In this document: positions 22,886 through 34,700 of the stretch, piece by piece | Layout: the number at the start of each line of letters is the position of its first letter | Numbering within the stretch: the stretch's first letter is position 1 | Source of the DNA: Symbiodinium natans | Lineage: Eukaryota > Sar > Dinophyceae > Suessiales > Symbiodiniaceae | Length of the DNA: 64,000 bases | Assembly (NCBI GenBank): GCA_905221605.1 | Contig: CAJNDS010000265.1 | Location: 1 to 64,000 of the forward strand | Reading direction: 5' to 3' | Notes under the pieces: generated by a model | The model's input: the letters and a program-made list of their open reading frames with translations, nothing else | What the model was told of the DNA's origin: nothing | Database searches by the model: none | Translations under genes and position numbers: made by a program

Positions 22886-25800
22886 ACTGCAACCCCGCCT
22901 GGAACGACTTCTTGTCATCGGGCTTTCGTCATGGGGCCTCGGCACTGGCTCCGCCTGTCCAGGCGCGCTGCGGGGCATGGCTTCCCCAGCCATATACTAG
23001 ACCCAGGAGTAACCTGGGAAGAAAAAGGGTGCCCTTTCTGGTTAAAAGAGGTTTATAAGGGAACCTAAACCCTAAAAGACGGGAATAAGCGCCTACTCTG
23101 GGTCCTAGTATATGACACATCTGTATAGTCAGGTTCCGGACAGAGCCCGTCTTCTTCTTGCGCTCCCTACTTGCAATGGTTTCTGGTTGCAAACAACCCC
23201 CTTCTGGTCGGGGGCGGTGCCTTGAGTTGCAGGCATTGCCCCGCCAAGGGGATACTGTTGGAGTTTGTGCAGCCGAAAAGGAAATTAGCTGAACTTGCTT
23301 CTTCCCTTAGTCTTGCTGCCGGTGCGTGTGTGCGTGTTTGGTACGACCACCCCGCACCCCAAGCCCTGTCTCCGAGCCAATGCCCCCAGCTTAGTACCTT
23401 TGAAGTGGGCTGCTGTCTTGCCTAAGTGCCCAAATCCAACCCAAGCCGCCCGGCTTGGGGAGGCGGGCCCATGGAGGTTCGGGTGGCGTTTCTTCCAGCT
23501 CGGATTGAGGGGCTCGGAGCGTCGAACTCTTGCCGGATCTCCCCAATGACGCAAGCGGAGGGGGGAAGAGATCGCGGGAGGGAACGTTTCCGTTGGCCGG
23601 AGTGCACCCCAGGCCGTCCACTCACTCACTCACTCACTCTGGTTGCAAACAAGGCAAGTGCGTCTGTTGAAAACAAAGACGCGAAGCCACTGAACAATGC
23701 ACACAGCGACACATTAAACCGACGTCAATATCACAAAGGCACCCTCTTGTTCATAGCTGCATGCGGAATGTTTTGTTTTCCTTCGACGAACGCGCGCCTT
23801 CTCAAGCAACAGTTCAGAAGTCAAGCTGCTATTGTACTGGGCAGTACTGGGCAGTATCATCCGAAGAGATGGGAGATAGCCCAACTACCACAACACTTCT
23901 GGCTAGGGATTGAGGCCCTTAAAGGGTATATATAGCGCCCTCATTCCCTCATTCCCCAACCATGGGGCCTTGCGCACCTCGGAAAGCAGCAATCGTTGGC
24001 AAAGCTTGACGCAAGAAGTGGAAAATGGCGAGTCATGCGAGTCTAGAAATCTCATAGTTGATCCACATCTTGAGATGGCATTGGGATTTGCCGTCATGTC
24101 CCAACCACCCAACACGTGCCAACCCTGTGACTCACTGTGAAACCCTCCACAACCCCAACACCTCAAACCATCCCTTGCCCACATAAAAAATGACAACAGG
24201 GCGACAGAAGGATCCCATCTCCATCAACTGACATGCTACCGATTATTAGAGACAGAGTAAACGAGATGGTCGGACCCCTAACATGGTGATATATGTTAGA
24301 GACCACACGACTCCCTACAGCGATGGCCGCGATGCTGCAAATCTTCTTTGAATCGGATGAGCTTTCGGACCCAAGCATGCCCAAAAAAACCCTCAGCCGT
24401 GAACTCTAAGTCTAAAGAAAACTCCATTGCCTTGCTGTGGAACGGATGGAACTCCAGCTGCTTGCGTTTCCAGCAAGTGCCTCGCCAAGACCCTAACTCA
24501 GGCTCAGGGTTTATAGGGTTTGTTGTGAAGCTTCTTACTTAGTCATACCATTCCAGGCAATAGATTTTGGATGTATAACATTCCTGTAAGTTATGGTACT
24601 TTGCCTAAGCAAAGTAGGAATCATGGGGTCCTCGGGACTAGGAGAAGGATTTGGGAACAGTGCCACGCGATGCATGAGTTCATGGTACAGTGCAGTCCGG
24701 ATAACTCACGCCTCAAACCCTAAACCCTGTGAGCTTCCATGGTTCGTAGTGAGAAGGGGATCGTATCCGGCCTAGCGCGGGTGGTTCCAAGAGCGGTGTA
24801 TTAAGGGCACGACGTTGAAAATTGCGAGCAGGAGTCCTGGAGAGGCTGAATCCAGCTATCACAATGCAGCGGCTTCGTGCATGAAATCCAGCCGGCCGAA
24901 GAAACAGATCCTGAAGACCTTCTCCAGGACGTGAACTCTACACGCACATGACACACCGAGGCCTTGTCAGCACAGGCGGAAGCTGAGTGCGAACGAAACG
25001 AAGTTGGCATGGCCCCTGTGAGAGGGCGAGGGGTTGATAGCATATTTACGGTTCTGGGTTGATTTAGCGAGTCCGCTCCTGGTAGCCCTCCGCTAGCAAG
25101 GCAGCCCCCATAACTGAGAACTCGTGGGACCTGGATTATTGTCTTGCTCAACATGCGGGCTGGCCATTGTAGCCGTTGAGTTGGAGAAGTCAGCTACTCC
25201 AAAGCCCAACAAATCAGCAAACCGGTAAACCCCAAAGCGCCTGAACCACCGAAAGCAAAGGATTTTGTGGTCGACTCTGATATATGGGCACCGAAGCTTT
25301 GCATGTTGATGCGACAAAACGTCCCCAATGCCTATAGCTGACAAGCGAAAATAATAAAATCCCGAACCTGGATCTTTCAGCCCTCTAATCACTAGTCTCC
25401 GAACCTCAGGGATTGAAAGCTCAGGGCGCAGAGCTCGGCTAGGAACTTGATGGCGCTTGAGTTATACGGGCTGTAGGGGTTTCAAGAGCTCTGGGGCTTT
25501 AGGGGCTTGGGGCTTCGGAAGAATCCAGAGGAACCCTGGAGGGTGAGGTAGGGGCTATGTTGGGGCTGCTTAGGAATATAGGGCTCCAGAAAGTGTACAA
25601 AGTCAAGGGTTATATCGGGTAGCAAGGTCTGAGACTCTTGGGGCATCCTTGGGGATGGACCCACAGTACTTTACTTGCCATACGTAAGGGACTAAGAACC
25701 TCATATCTGCAAACTTCTGAGCACTTATGACTCCCCTATAGCTCTTTTGATCCCTGAACTCTCTATCACTCCACGAAGCCTCCAAACCCCCATTCCCCCA

Positions 25801-26510
25801 TTGGCGCCCGACTGCCGCGCTGGCAGCTGCGGCGGCCCACCACAAGCGGCACACGGCACACGCTGCTGCAACGGGATCAATACCCCCAGGAGCTATATGG
25901 GGCCCTGTGAACGCTACGTTGTGCTTGCTCAATCATACAAGCATAGCTGCTTACTGCGTGAGAGAGCTTCCCGGCTTCTTCTAGACAGCAACACCCATGG
26001 AGTCAAGTATCCACATGTTGTGTCATGTTGCTCAATGCACAGGCACCGAAGGCGGCTGCAGGTGTAGGAAACGATTCGCAAAATCCTGGGGCCATACCCA
26101 ACATCCTTCAACTACTTCACATTTCTTAAGTTGTTACAAGGAGCCCACTATGATTTTAGGAATATGGGCGCTGATGATCCAAGGTACCCCCTGAGAACCC
26201 CATGTCTTGGGAGCAGAACAAATTGGTGTGCGCTTTGCTGCGATGGAAAGCCTTGTAAACGTGCTCTTGGTGGCATGTCTCACGGACTCCGCAGTTGCTC
26301 CCACGTTCCCTGGAGGCGTTCTGGAGTCAAGCGATTAGGGTCGGTGAAGCTTTTTTTCCGGGTGAATCTGAAAGATACGTCGTTTCGCCCAAGCACCTTA
26401 AAGCCTACCGTTATACTTCCATGGACTTCACAATTCGGTCCCTCGATTCCTGAGCAAACAATAGCTAGGTCCCTGCAGGTATAGGTCGAGTATTAACGCT
26501 GCGCCGTCGT
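22886..26510. other. Gene-poor region, nothing recognised
   Basis: Moderate GC. Overlapping short frames on both strands (for example 23426-23935, 24801-25154, 25747-26067, 26131-26484) have no recognisable domain and no consistent frame. Confidence 0.4.
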
Positions 26511-26552
26511 AGGGTTTAGGGTTTAGGGTTTAGGGTTTAGGGTTGAGGGTTT
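26511..26552 (-). repeat. Telomere-like TTTAGGG tract
   Basis: Six units in opposite orientation to the 22.8-kb array. Smaller tracts follow at 26637-26660 and 26697-26710. Confidence 0.9.
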
Positions 26553-26710
26553 AGGCTGTCACGAGTACCGGGGGCTTACAGGGCGGCCTTGGCTCACAGG
26601 GATATTATCGAGGCGCGCGAAGTCTCTTGGAAAAAAGGGTTTAGGGTGTAGGGTTTAGGGAGTGCTCGGTGGTGGGGGTCCAAGAACTAGGAGAGGGTTT
26701 AGGGTTTGGG

Positions 26711-27984
26711 GTGAAGATCAACCTGAACTCAGAACCCTGAACCTTCATTCCAAAGCCCTGACAATCCCAACGCCCTGCAGTGTTGCCTAGCATTCAAGGT
26801 TTTAAGGTTCGATCAGGGTCGGGCCAAGGTTTCGGGCGGTTTCGGGCCCCAAGTGATGCCAGGTTCTCCTTAACCCTAAGCCCTAAAGCTGCTTGTAACC
26901 AGGAGTTGGTGGCCGAGGGAGCTTGCTAGCATGGGCTCCATCTCTCTCGGAGTGTGAACCGGCTTTGCTGCGTTTTCCATGCTGCGCCAGGGACTCTGGT
27001 CCCATGGACTAAGTGTCGAGTGCAGGGGGTAAGGGCTTGTGGCAGCATGCCCAGGTTGTCTGTTTCATGTACGGGATGGAAGAAGAGAAGGCGTAACAGT
27101 CAGTGATTCTTGGGTTTGGCGTTTTGAGTTTGGTGGGGTCTGGGAAGCTGGCTTTATGGCAGGTTCGGGAGGCGTGGGCCCAGTGTTTCTTCTGTTTGCA
27201 AGTGGGCGGGCCCGACCCGCCCCCCAACCGGCCGCTCTTTTCAGCTAGAAGGTCGTGTCGGCAATGGCCCATCATCTTTCCAAACCCATTATACCAGCAT
27301 CGTGTTTGCATGCCGGGGGGGGGTTCTGCTGCCCCCCAACCCCCGCTCTTTGATTTTTGCGTGAAGTCTTATGCACTGAGGACACGAAGACCTAAACTCA
27401 GAAGAAGTCCCTGTGAGGCCCACTTCAGCTTGGGAGAGTAAGACTGAGGGGCTGAATAATACCCCAGCCCAAAAAAGGTTAACCTTTCAAACATACTAGG
27501 ATTCTATATCACCAAAAAAAGTTAAAGGCTACCTACCCCGCTTCTAGGAAGAGCTCGGCTGCGGGAAAGTGCTCACTGGAAGAATGGAAGAGAAGCCGCC
27601 ATCCCGGGTATTTACTAGTCCGGCTAGCACAGGCACAGGTGGCGGGGCAATGTGTAGGGCTGTCTCTCTCTTTGTATGCCAGTATACGTGTATACATATT
27701 ATAGAAACCCCAAACCTAAACCCTAAACTTCACACCCCGGAGCATATACCAGAGGCACAAGAGCATGACTTTGCATAAGGGCTGCTTCTGCTGACTACTC
27801 CCCCCCCCCCCCTCCTAGTATTGAACCCCCCACCCCCGAATCTTAAATACCCTAAACCCTAAACCCGATGATCGCTGCATTATAGTATATGGGGGCCAAG
27901 CGGCGGTTTCTCATCATGTGTCGCATTAGGCTCAGCACTTGGAAGCTCTTTTGACGTCCCAAGTAGGTTAGAAAGCTGGGTTTT
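26711..27984. other. Unassigned, low-complexity patches
   Basis: Contains poly-C runs near 27801 and short CCCTAAA tracts near 27714 and 27848. No gene. Confidence 0.4.
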
Positions 27985-28330
27985 CAGGGTTGAGGGTTCA
28001 AAAGGGTTCTTTTATCTTAGGGTTTAGGGTTCAAAAGGGTTCTTTTACCTTAGGTGTTTAGGGTTCAAAAGGGTTCTTTTATCTTAGGGTTTAGGGTGTA
28101 GGTACTAGGGTATCCAGGGGTTGCTAAGTAGAGTTTCCCTAAACCCTAGACCCTAGACCCTAAACCTCTAACGCTAAGTCAGGCCTGACAGCCTGGCTTA
28201 AGCCTGGCAGCTTCAGGAAGCAAGATGCGACAGACCTTCCCGCAACAACTTCGCGACAACCCGAGTATCCTACACCCTAAAATACCCTAAACCCTAAGGT
28301 AAAAGAACCCTTTTTGAACCCTCAACCCGA
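27985..28330. repeat. 33-bp repeat with inverted copy
   Basis: Three tandem copies of a unit containing 'ttcaaaagggttctttta', starting near 27997, 28030 and 28064 (period 33-34). The reverse complement, 'taaaagaaccctttttgaac', lies at about 28301-28320. The flanks are TTTAGGG on one side and CCCTAAA on the other, so the block could fold back. Confidence 0.8.
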
Positions 28331-28523
28331 AAGCTGCACTTGAGGCTGCCCGGCGCCTGCCCCAAGATCGCTGGGGCGGAGCTGCCGGCGGGACCGTCGG
28401 CACAGTGACCTGTTGAGGGGCTTCGGGTTTAGGGTTGAGGGTTGAGGGGCTGATCTAAAGTCTCCTGGCTAGAGGTCTTGCCTTGGGATGTTCCTCCTGG
28501 TTACTAACAGTCCTTTACCGGGG

Positions 28524-28720
28524 ATTGAAGATCGGAGGGAGGCTTAAGGATCTTCGGTTGCAGGCTCACAAGGTCCTGCAGCGCAATGCGCGTTCAAGAG
28601 GCCTTTTGCTTGCCTCGAGAGTGCCATCCGGCTCTAGCTCAAGCAGGCCCATTCCCTTGAGGAGCGGGCAAAAGGAGAAAGCGTGAGTGCAGCTAGCAAG
28701 AATGCAGCGCGTTCTTCACA
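28524..28720 (-). repeat. Copia 3' LTR
   Basis: 197 bp, from 'attgaagatcggaggg' to 'gcgttcttcaca' on the plus strand. Read on the minus strand it opens TGTGAAGA and closes TCTTCAAT, an inverted-repeat pair at the ends. I could find no base differing from the 36482 copy. Confidence 0.95.
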
Positions 28721-28764
28721 CGGGGGGCGGTTTTTCGCCCGAAACTTTGTAAAGTGGGCCGGCA

Positions 28765-31700
28765 TCAGTCCGGTGTCAGTGCAGCTGTCGAAGAGGCTGC
28801 GGCTGACGTAGGCCTTGCTGTCGGGGCCTCAGGGACATTGATGACTGCGGCCAGGAGTGGTGCGGGAATGGGAGGCAAGCCAGGGATGCCCTCTATGACC
28901 TCGTTGCAGCACGTATTGCAGGGTCGGCGTCGAACAGGTACTCGATCGGTACGTTGGTTGGCACACTCGAAGCTGTGGTGGTAGACCTCGCCGAAGGGAC
29001 ACAAGTACACGTCGCCAAGGGTGTGGTAGCGGGCCCTGTAGTTCTGGAAACGTCGAACGTAGTCCTGTAGCGCTCGCAGTCGGTGGGCCAGATCCCGGTT
29101 GATGGCGAAGGCTTGTTCCAAGGTCACTCCTTGTCGAGCACGTTGCAAGTCTGTCTGGACATGGACGTGGGCGTTGGCAACGTGGTCGGTCTGTATGTTG
29201 ACGTTGATGCCGTCGAGGTACTGCAGGGTCTCGGTCTGGACGTCGATGTCGATGGCGTTGTCGGTCTGGACGTCGATGTCGAAGGCGTTGCGGTACTGGA
29301 CGGTCTCGGTCTGGACGTCGAGGTCGATGGCGTTGTGGTACTGGACGGTCTCGGTCTGGACGTCGATGTCGATGCCGTTGTGGTACTGGATGCTCTCGGT
29401 CTGGACGTCGATGTCGATGCCGTTGCGGTACTGGATGCTCCTGGACCAGCAGCGTCGACAAACTTTGACCAAGCGCTCCGGAGGGCCGCAGTACAACGTC
29501 AGAAAGCCAATGAAGAAGCACAGAACGGTGGTCAAAGAGGCCAGCACGTCAAGCAAGACGTCGGTGTAGGGGACATGTTGGCGCATCGCAGTCTGGACCA
29601 CGGCCGGGTAGAGCTCGGCGGCGGTGGTTGGTACGATGTTGGCGACCACGCTGGTGACAAAGAAAGCTGTACCAACAGCGCCTTGACCTGCGCGGGCTCT
29701 CGGCAAGGCGAACTGGTTGGCCGACTGCGCTCGTTCTTGGGCTGTCTTCTTCCTGGCGGCCTGGTAAGTCTCATCCGCAACTAGCTTGACCTGGTGTGTT
29801 CGCAACCGGTTGGCAAGCAGCTGCGCTGCCGAGTTTTTGGTCAATCCATCGGCATATTGTCTTTCCGAAGATATCCAGCGCGTTGTAGCGCCGATCTCCT
29901 TGAGCTTGTCTTTCGTGGTGAGTGTCTCCAGCGCTGTTCTTTTGTCTGAACCGGAAGTGGCTTGAAGCTCGTCGCGGGCCAGGAGGTCGTAGAGGCACTT
30001 TGCGTCCACCACCAGCGCTGGTTTGTTTGGCCAGAGGAAGGCGTCCTTGGAGTTGAACTTCAAGTCGGGGTCCAGAAGGGCCTTGTAGAAGCACACGGTG
30101 TAGTGCAAGCAGTCGGCAGCTTCGGAGGCTGCCTGAGACTCAGCGGCCAAGGTGGAACGAGCAACTCTGGGTAGTTTGAACGACCGCCAGTCCAGGACGT
30201 GGTATCGCCCGACAACTCCAGACTCCACCACGTCCTTGTGGACCATAAGGATGAGGTAGCCGCCTTGGCTGGCCAGGTCGTCCCTTGTGGCAAAAGCAGC
30301 GTCAGAGAAAGCAACGAAGGTGAGGTCGTTGAGGTCGCCCAAGGGCGTGTACTCCAAAGCTGCGTCGTTGTTGGCCTTTGCAAAGCGAAGCATCTTGTTG
30401 GCTGCCAGGAGGTCGTTGACGGTGCTCTTTTGCACGGTGCCAGCAAGCATGGAAGTCATGACCTGCAAGTGTGGCGAGGTCTGCGTGGCCGCCCATTGAG
30501 TTGCCCCGATCAAGCCAGTGCGTTCCTTCTCGGTCACTGGCTCCTCTGCGGCGGCCTGTCTGTTCTTCTCGATGGGGATGGGCTTCACCTTGTGGAGGTA
30601 GTCCTGGTGATCGTATCGGAAGCCGCCCTCGTCGAGCTGAGACAGCTTGGCACCCAGGAACTCAAAGTCGTTCTGGTTCTCCCGGAAGTCTCGGAACGCG
30701 AACTGGTTCTTGAGATCGGCCTTGATCTGCTCGTATGCGGGGTGCGGTTGGTCGGCCACGCCCAACAAGTCGTCGACGTGTAGACCAATTGCACAGACCA
30801 GCTGTTGGGCTCCATTGGCGTCGAGGGCATAGTAGCAGAAGAGGCAGCCATCAAGAGGGTGCCGGACAAAGCCAATTGTTTGCAATCGACGAACAGCCTC
30901 AAGATACCAAGATCGTGGTGCGTCGATCAGCCCGTACATGGGTTTGCGAAGCCTCATGCATGTCTTTTCGCTCGAAATGCCCAGCAAGTCCCTGGCGTCC
31001 TTGGGAAGCCGAATCCAGAGAGTCCTTTCGGCAGGATGCTCTTGGCCTTGAAGGAAAGCCGTTGATATGTCAGCAACAAAGGTTCCCCAGCTCTTGTTCG
31101 CGGCCAAGGACAGGAGGCACGACCGTCCGAGACGAGACAAAGTTGGCGAAGTAGATTCCAGATTGCCAGCCAGGGCATCGGGATCGCGGAAGCCTTGCGT
31201 AATCAGCCTGGCCTTCGCTCGGGGCGATCCATCTGGATGCTTTGACCATTTCAAAATGAAGTGGGCCTTCAGGACACGGCCGGGTACTGCCTCGTCTTCG
31301 GTTGAAAACTCCCAGACGTTGTTAGTGAAAAAGCTTGCCAGCTCCTTCCTCTTGGCCTCCATGAATGCAAGGCGGTCGGACAGGCTCATTGTTCTCTCAG
31401 TCAGGCTCTTGGCGTCCTTTTTCCTCTTGGCTGCGGTTCCGGCATATGTGTGTTGTCCAGCTGATGCCGTGTAGAAGGCCTCGGATGCTCCCCGCCTGTC
31501 CCGGGGCTGGATCTTGAAGATGGTGCGGCCGGTCCAGGGCTCGGCGGGTGTAGATGTCCCGGAGCGCCATCTATCTTCGTGACGGTGGCTTCCGATACAT
31601 GTGTGTCGGGTCTTTGTCAGCATACTTGTCGGAATGGGGCAATCGCCGGTCTCCTCGGGATGGAAGAGAGTGTCTCTGGCCACGTAGTGGTGCCGGATCA

Positions 31701-34700
31701 GCTGGTTGCCCTTCATCTCCCAGACATCGTGGATAGGTTCAAGGCAAAGGTAGCCATCCTCAACGAACCATCCGGCAGGCAAGTTTTCGTGTAGGCCTGG
31801 TGCGTCAGCACTATCGGGCGGCAGCACGTCGACCAAGAAGGACTGCTCCACCAGGCTCTCCTTGGCTTGCGCTGCGGTTGGCGGTCGCTGGTCTGTGACA
31901 GGGCGGGGGCCGTATGGCGTTGAGGCGGACTCAGGGCGTCGGAGCTGAGGTCCGTAGGCAATGGTTTCCTGTCTGTCCAGGCGGGCACGTCGTTCATGAA
32001 ATGACTCGCCTGGCTGGGGGGCATATGATGGATGTATGGCCTGAGCTGCAATGGCTCCACCGACTTGCTGTTGCTGTTGCTCTTGAGGCTTGTTGTCCTC
32101 CTGGTCATGGTCGGCAGCATTGGCGGGGCGGTCAGAAGCTGAAGGGGAATACTGTTCCAGGTCGGTGTCGATGAGGTCGGAAGGCACCTTGGGAAGGTTC
32201 TCCGGCAGCATGGGGGAAACCACAGGTGAGGTAGGCGCCAAGGAGGTAGGCGTGACAGTGGAGAGCTCTGGCACGTCTGGCGTCTCAGCAGTTGGTATCG
32301 GCGAGGCTGGCGGAAACCCAGTGCTCGTCGTAGAAGACAAGGTCGGGCCGACCGCACCTCCGGGCGGAAAAGGACCAGGAGTGAAGCGAGGGTCGTCGGC
32401 GTCAGGCTCGAACATCTCCTCGTCAGAGTCCGGGGCCACATCGGTGAGGGCGCGCTTCTTGTTGGTGCGGACGAGGTCGGTGTAGGTGGTGGTACCTCTG
32501 TTCTGCACGTCGCGGACCAAGGTCAGAAGGTCGCGGCCGGAGCCAGCCAGCGTGGTCGACTCGATGTCGGGCCGCACGTGTTCTGGGGCGGCGCGGATGA
32601 GCGCAGTACCATGCACCAGCCAGTATACGGTGGGTAGCGCACGATGTCCCTGCTCAACCAAAACCACTGTGGCCGGGCCTTTCCATCGAACTCTGGGTCC
32701 GGGCCCCGCTGCCTCTCGCCAATAGTAACACCGTTGCCCGACATGCAGAAGAGGAGCTTCTCCACGATGTTGTCGCAAAAGAGCACGGCGCAACCGCAAG
32801 TCTGCATCGGCCTTGATGACGGCCGTGGCGGCAGTGGCTCGCGCCATCATGTTCTTCTGGAACGCTTCAGTGGGATGCAAATGACTGGGGTTCAATTGTG
32901 AATCGAGGAGAGAGCCAGGTAGAGAGGGCTGATAGCCCAGCACCCACTGCGCGGGGCTGTACCCCCCTACAGAGAGGGTTTGGTTCAAGGCAGGGACAAC
33001 GAAGGTGAGAGCCTCCACCAGCCCATCCATAGTGTTGCTGTTGTGTTCCTCCATATACACGTCGACTGCCTTGCGCAATACCTGGTGTCGTCTCTCCAAT
33101 TGCGCCAGTCTCTCGTGGGCCTCGCCAGGTGACACGACAATCTCGAAGTTGTGCTCAGTGGCAAAGTCCCTGACCTCAGCGCTGCCCCAACCACGATGTG
33201 AGTCGACATGGAGTGCTGCAGGCGCACCAAATGTACGGATCCAACCACGCTGCAGCGCTCGCAGAAACTCACTGGACGTTTCGGAGTTCAAGACCCTGGC
33301 GGCGAGGTAGCGCGTCGCACTGTCGAGCATGGTCAAGACGGGTGTTGGTTTGCCCGCCACCTGCAGCCACACAGTGTCGGCCAACAGTCGTTCGTTGAAC
33401 TTGTAGGTGGATCGCAGATTGGTCTTGGGCACCTGTGGCGGCGGGGCCAGCCTGGCGCACACTGGGCATTCGTACCCAGCAGCCGTGTCGAGAACCACGT
33501 CACCGGCTCCATGGTCTTGCAGAATTTTTCGAAGGTCCTTGTTGGATGGGTGTCCAAGGTTTCGATGTATTCGTGCCACGAGTCGCGCAGCCACTGCAGG
33601 GGATGTGCACGACAGTTGCGCCAGGGCACCGGTTGGCCTTGGGGCGTCAGTGTCAGGCATGACGGCGTCATCCGAGGTGCCCTCGCCGGAGGAAGTGTTT
33701 GCTATCTCACCCACAAAGCCGTGCTCCATTGGGGTGCCGCGGTGATAGGCTTCCGTCAGGTGTCTGGCGAAGATTTCGCAAACGTCGGCTGTGGCTGCCA
33801 CGCGTGACCCAAGGCTGGCATTGTTGTCCAACAAGGTTAAGTGGTAGTGCTCCTTGTTGCACCTGTAGCCCGACAGCTCGGCGAGAAGGTCGTCGTCGTT
33901 GCTTGCCAAACGGATGGCCTTCTGGATGGGATAGAAGACGCCACTCTCATCTGGAAGTTGTGCTCCGAGCATACACTGGTCCACTCGCACAGAACGTCCC
34001 ATTCCATGGAAGGCAGGTGTTCTCCACGCGGCACTCGAAGCAGGATGCACCACTACGATCACGCTTGAGGCACACATTCTTTTGAAGATGCGCCGCACGA
34101 ACTTGAGGTGTCTGGCGTGGTGGGCTTGTCTGTCGAGGTAAAGGAGCTCTTGCTGGAGCGGGGTCTGGCAGTTCAGGTTCTGTGTCGGAGTCCACAAAGT
34201 GCACGACGGGGCCAACCAGATCACATGGGGGCGTTCGGCCTCCAGCTTCTCCAAGAAGGCCTTGCGATGGTCGGGCAGGTCAAAGTTCCACTCGGGCTCG
34301 TCGAAGATCTGCACCTCAAAGCCGTTCTCCGCCATTGCGGCAGCAAGGCCACCCGATCCACTGAAGACCTCCCAGAACAAGGGCTTGTCTTTGGTGACGG
34401 CGCGGTAGGCTGTGTCGACGACACGATACACATGTCCCACAGCTCGGCGAACACCTGCCTGGAGCGTCTTCCACAACTTGGCAGGCACGGTCTGTGAGTG
34501 CGCAGGAACAAGGTGGTCTTCGGAATTCCCGGCATCGTTGTCGGTCGGGTCCGTCTCGCCACCCAGCAAGTCGTCGGAGGTGTAGAGGGCGTGCTCTGGC
34601 CCGCTGCGACCGCTGTCCTCGAGGTAGGTCTGGAGCGTGTCGAGGGGGATGCTCTGGATGAAGTCCTCAACCTTGTCGTCGGTCACGTAGTCGAAGATGT

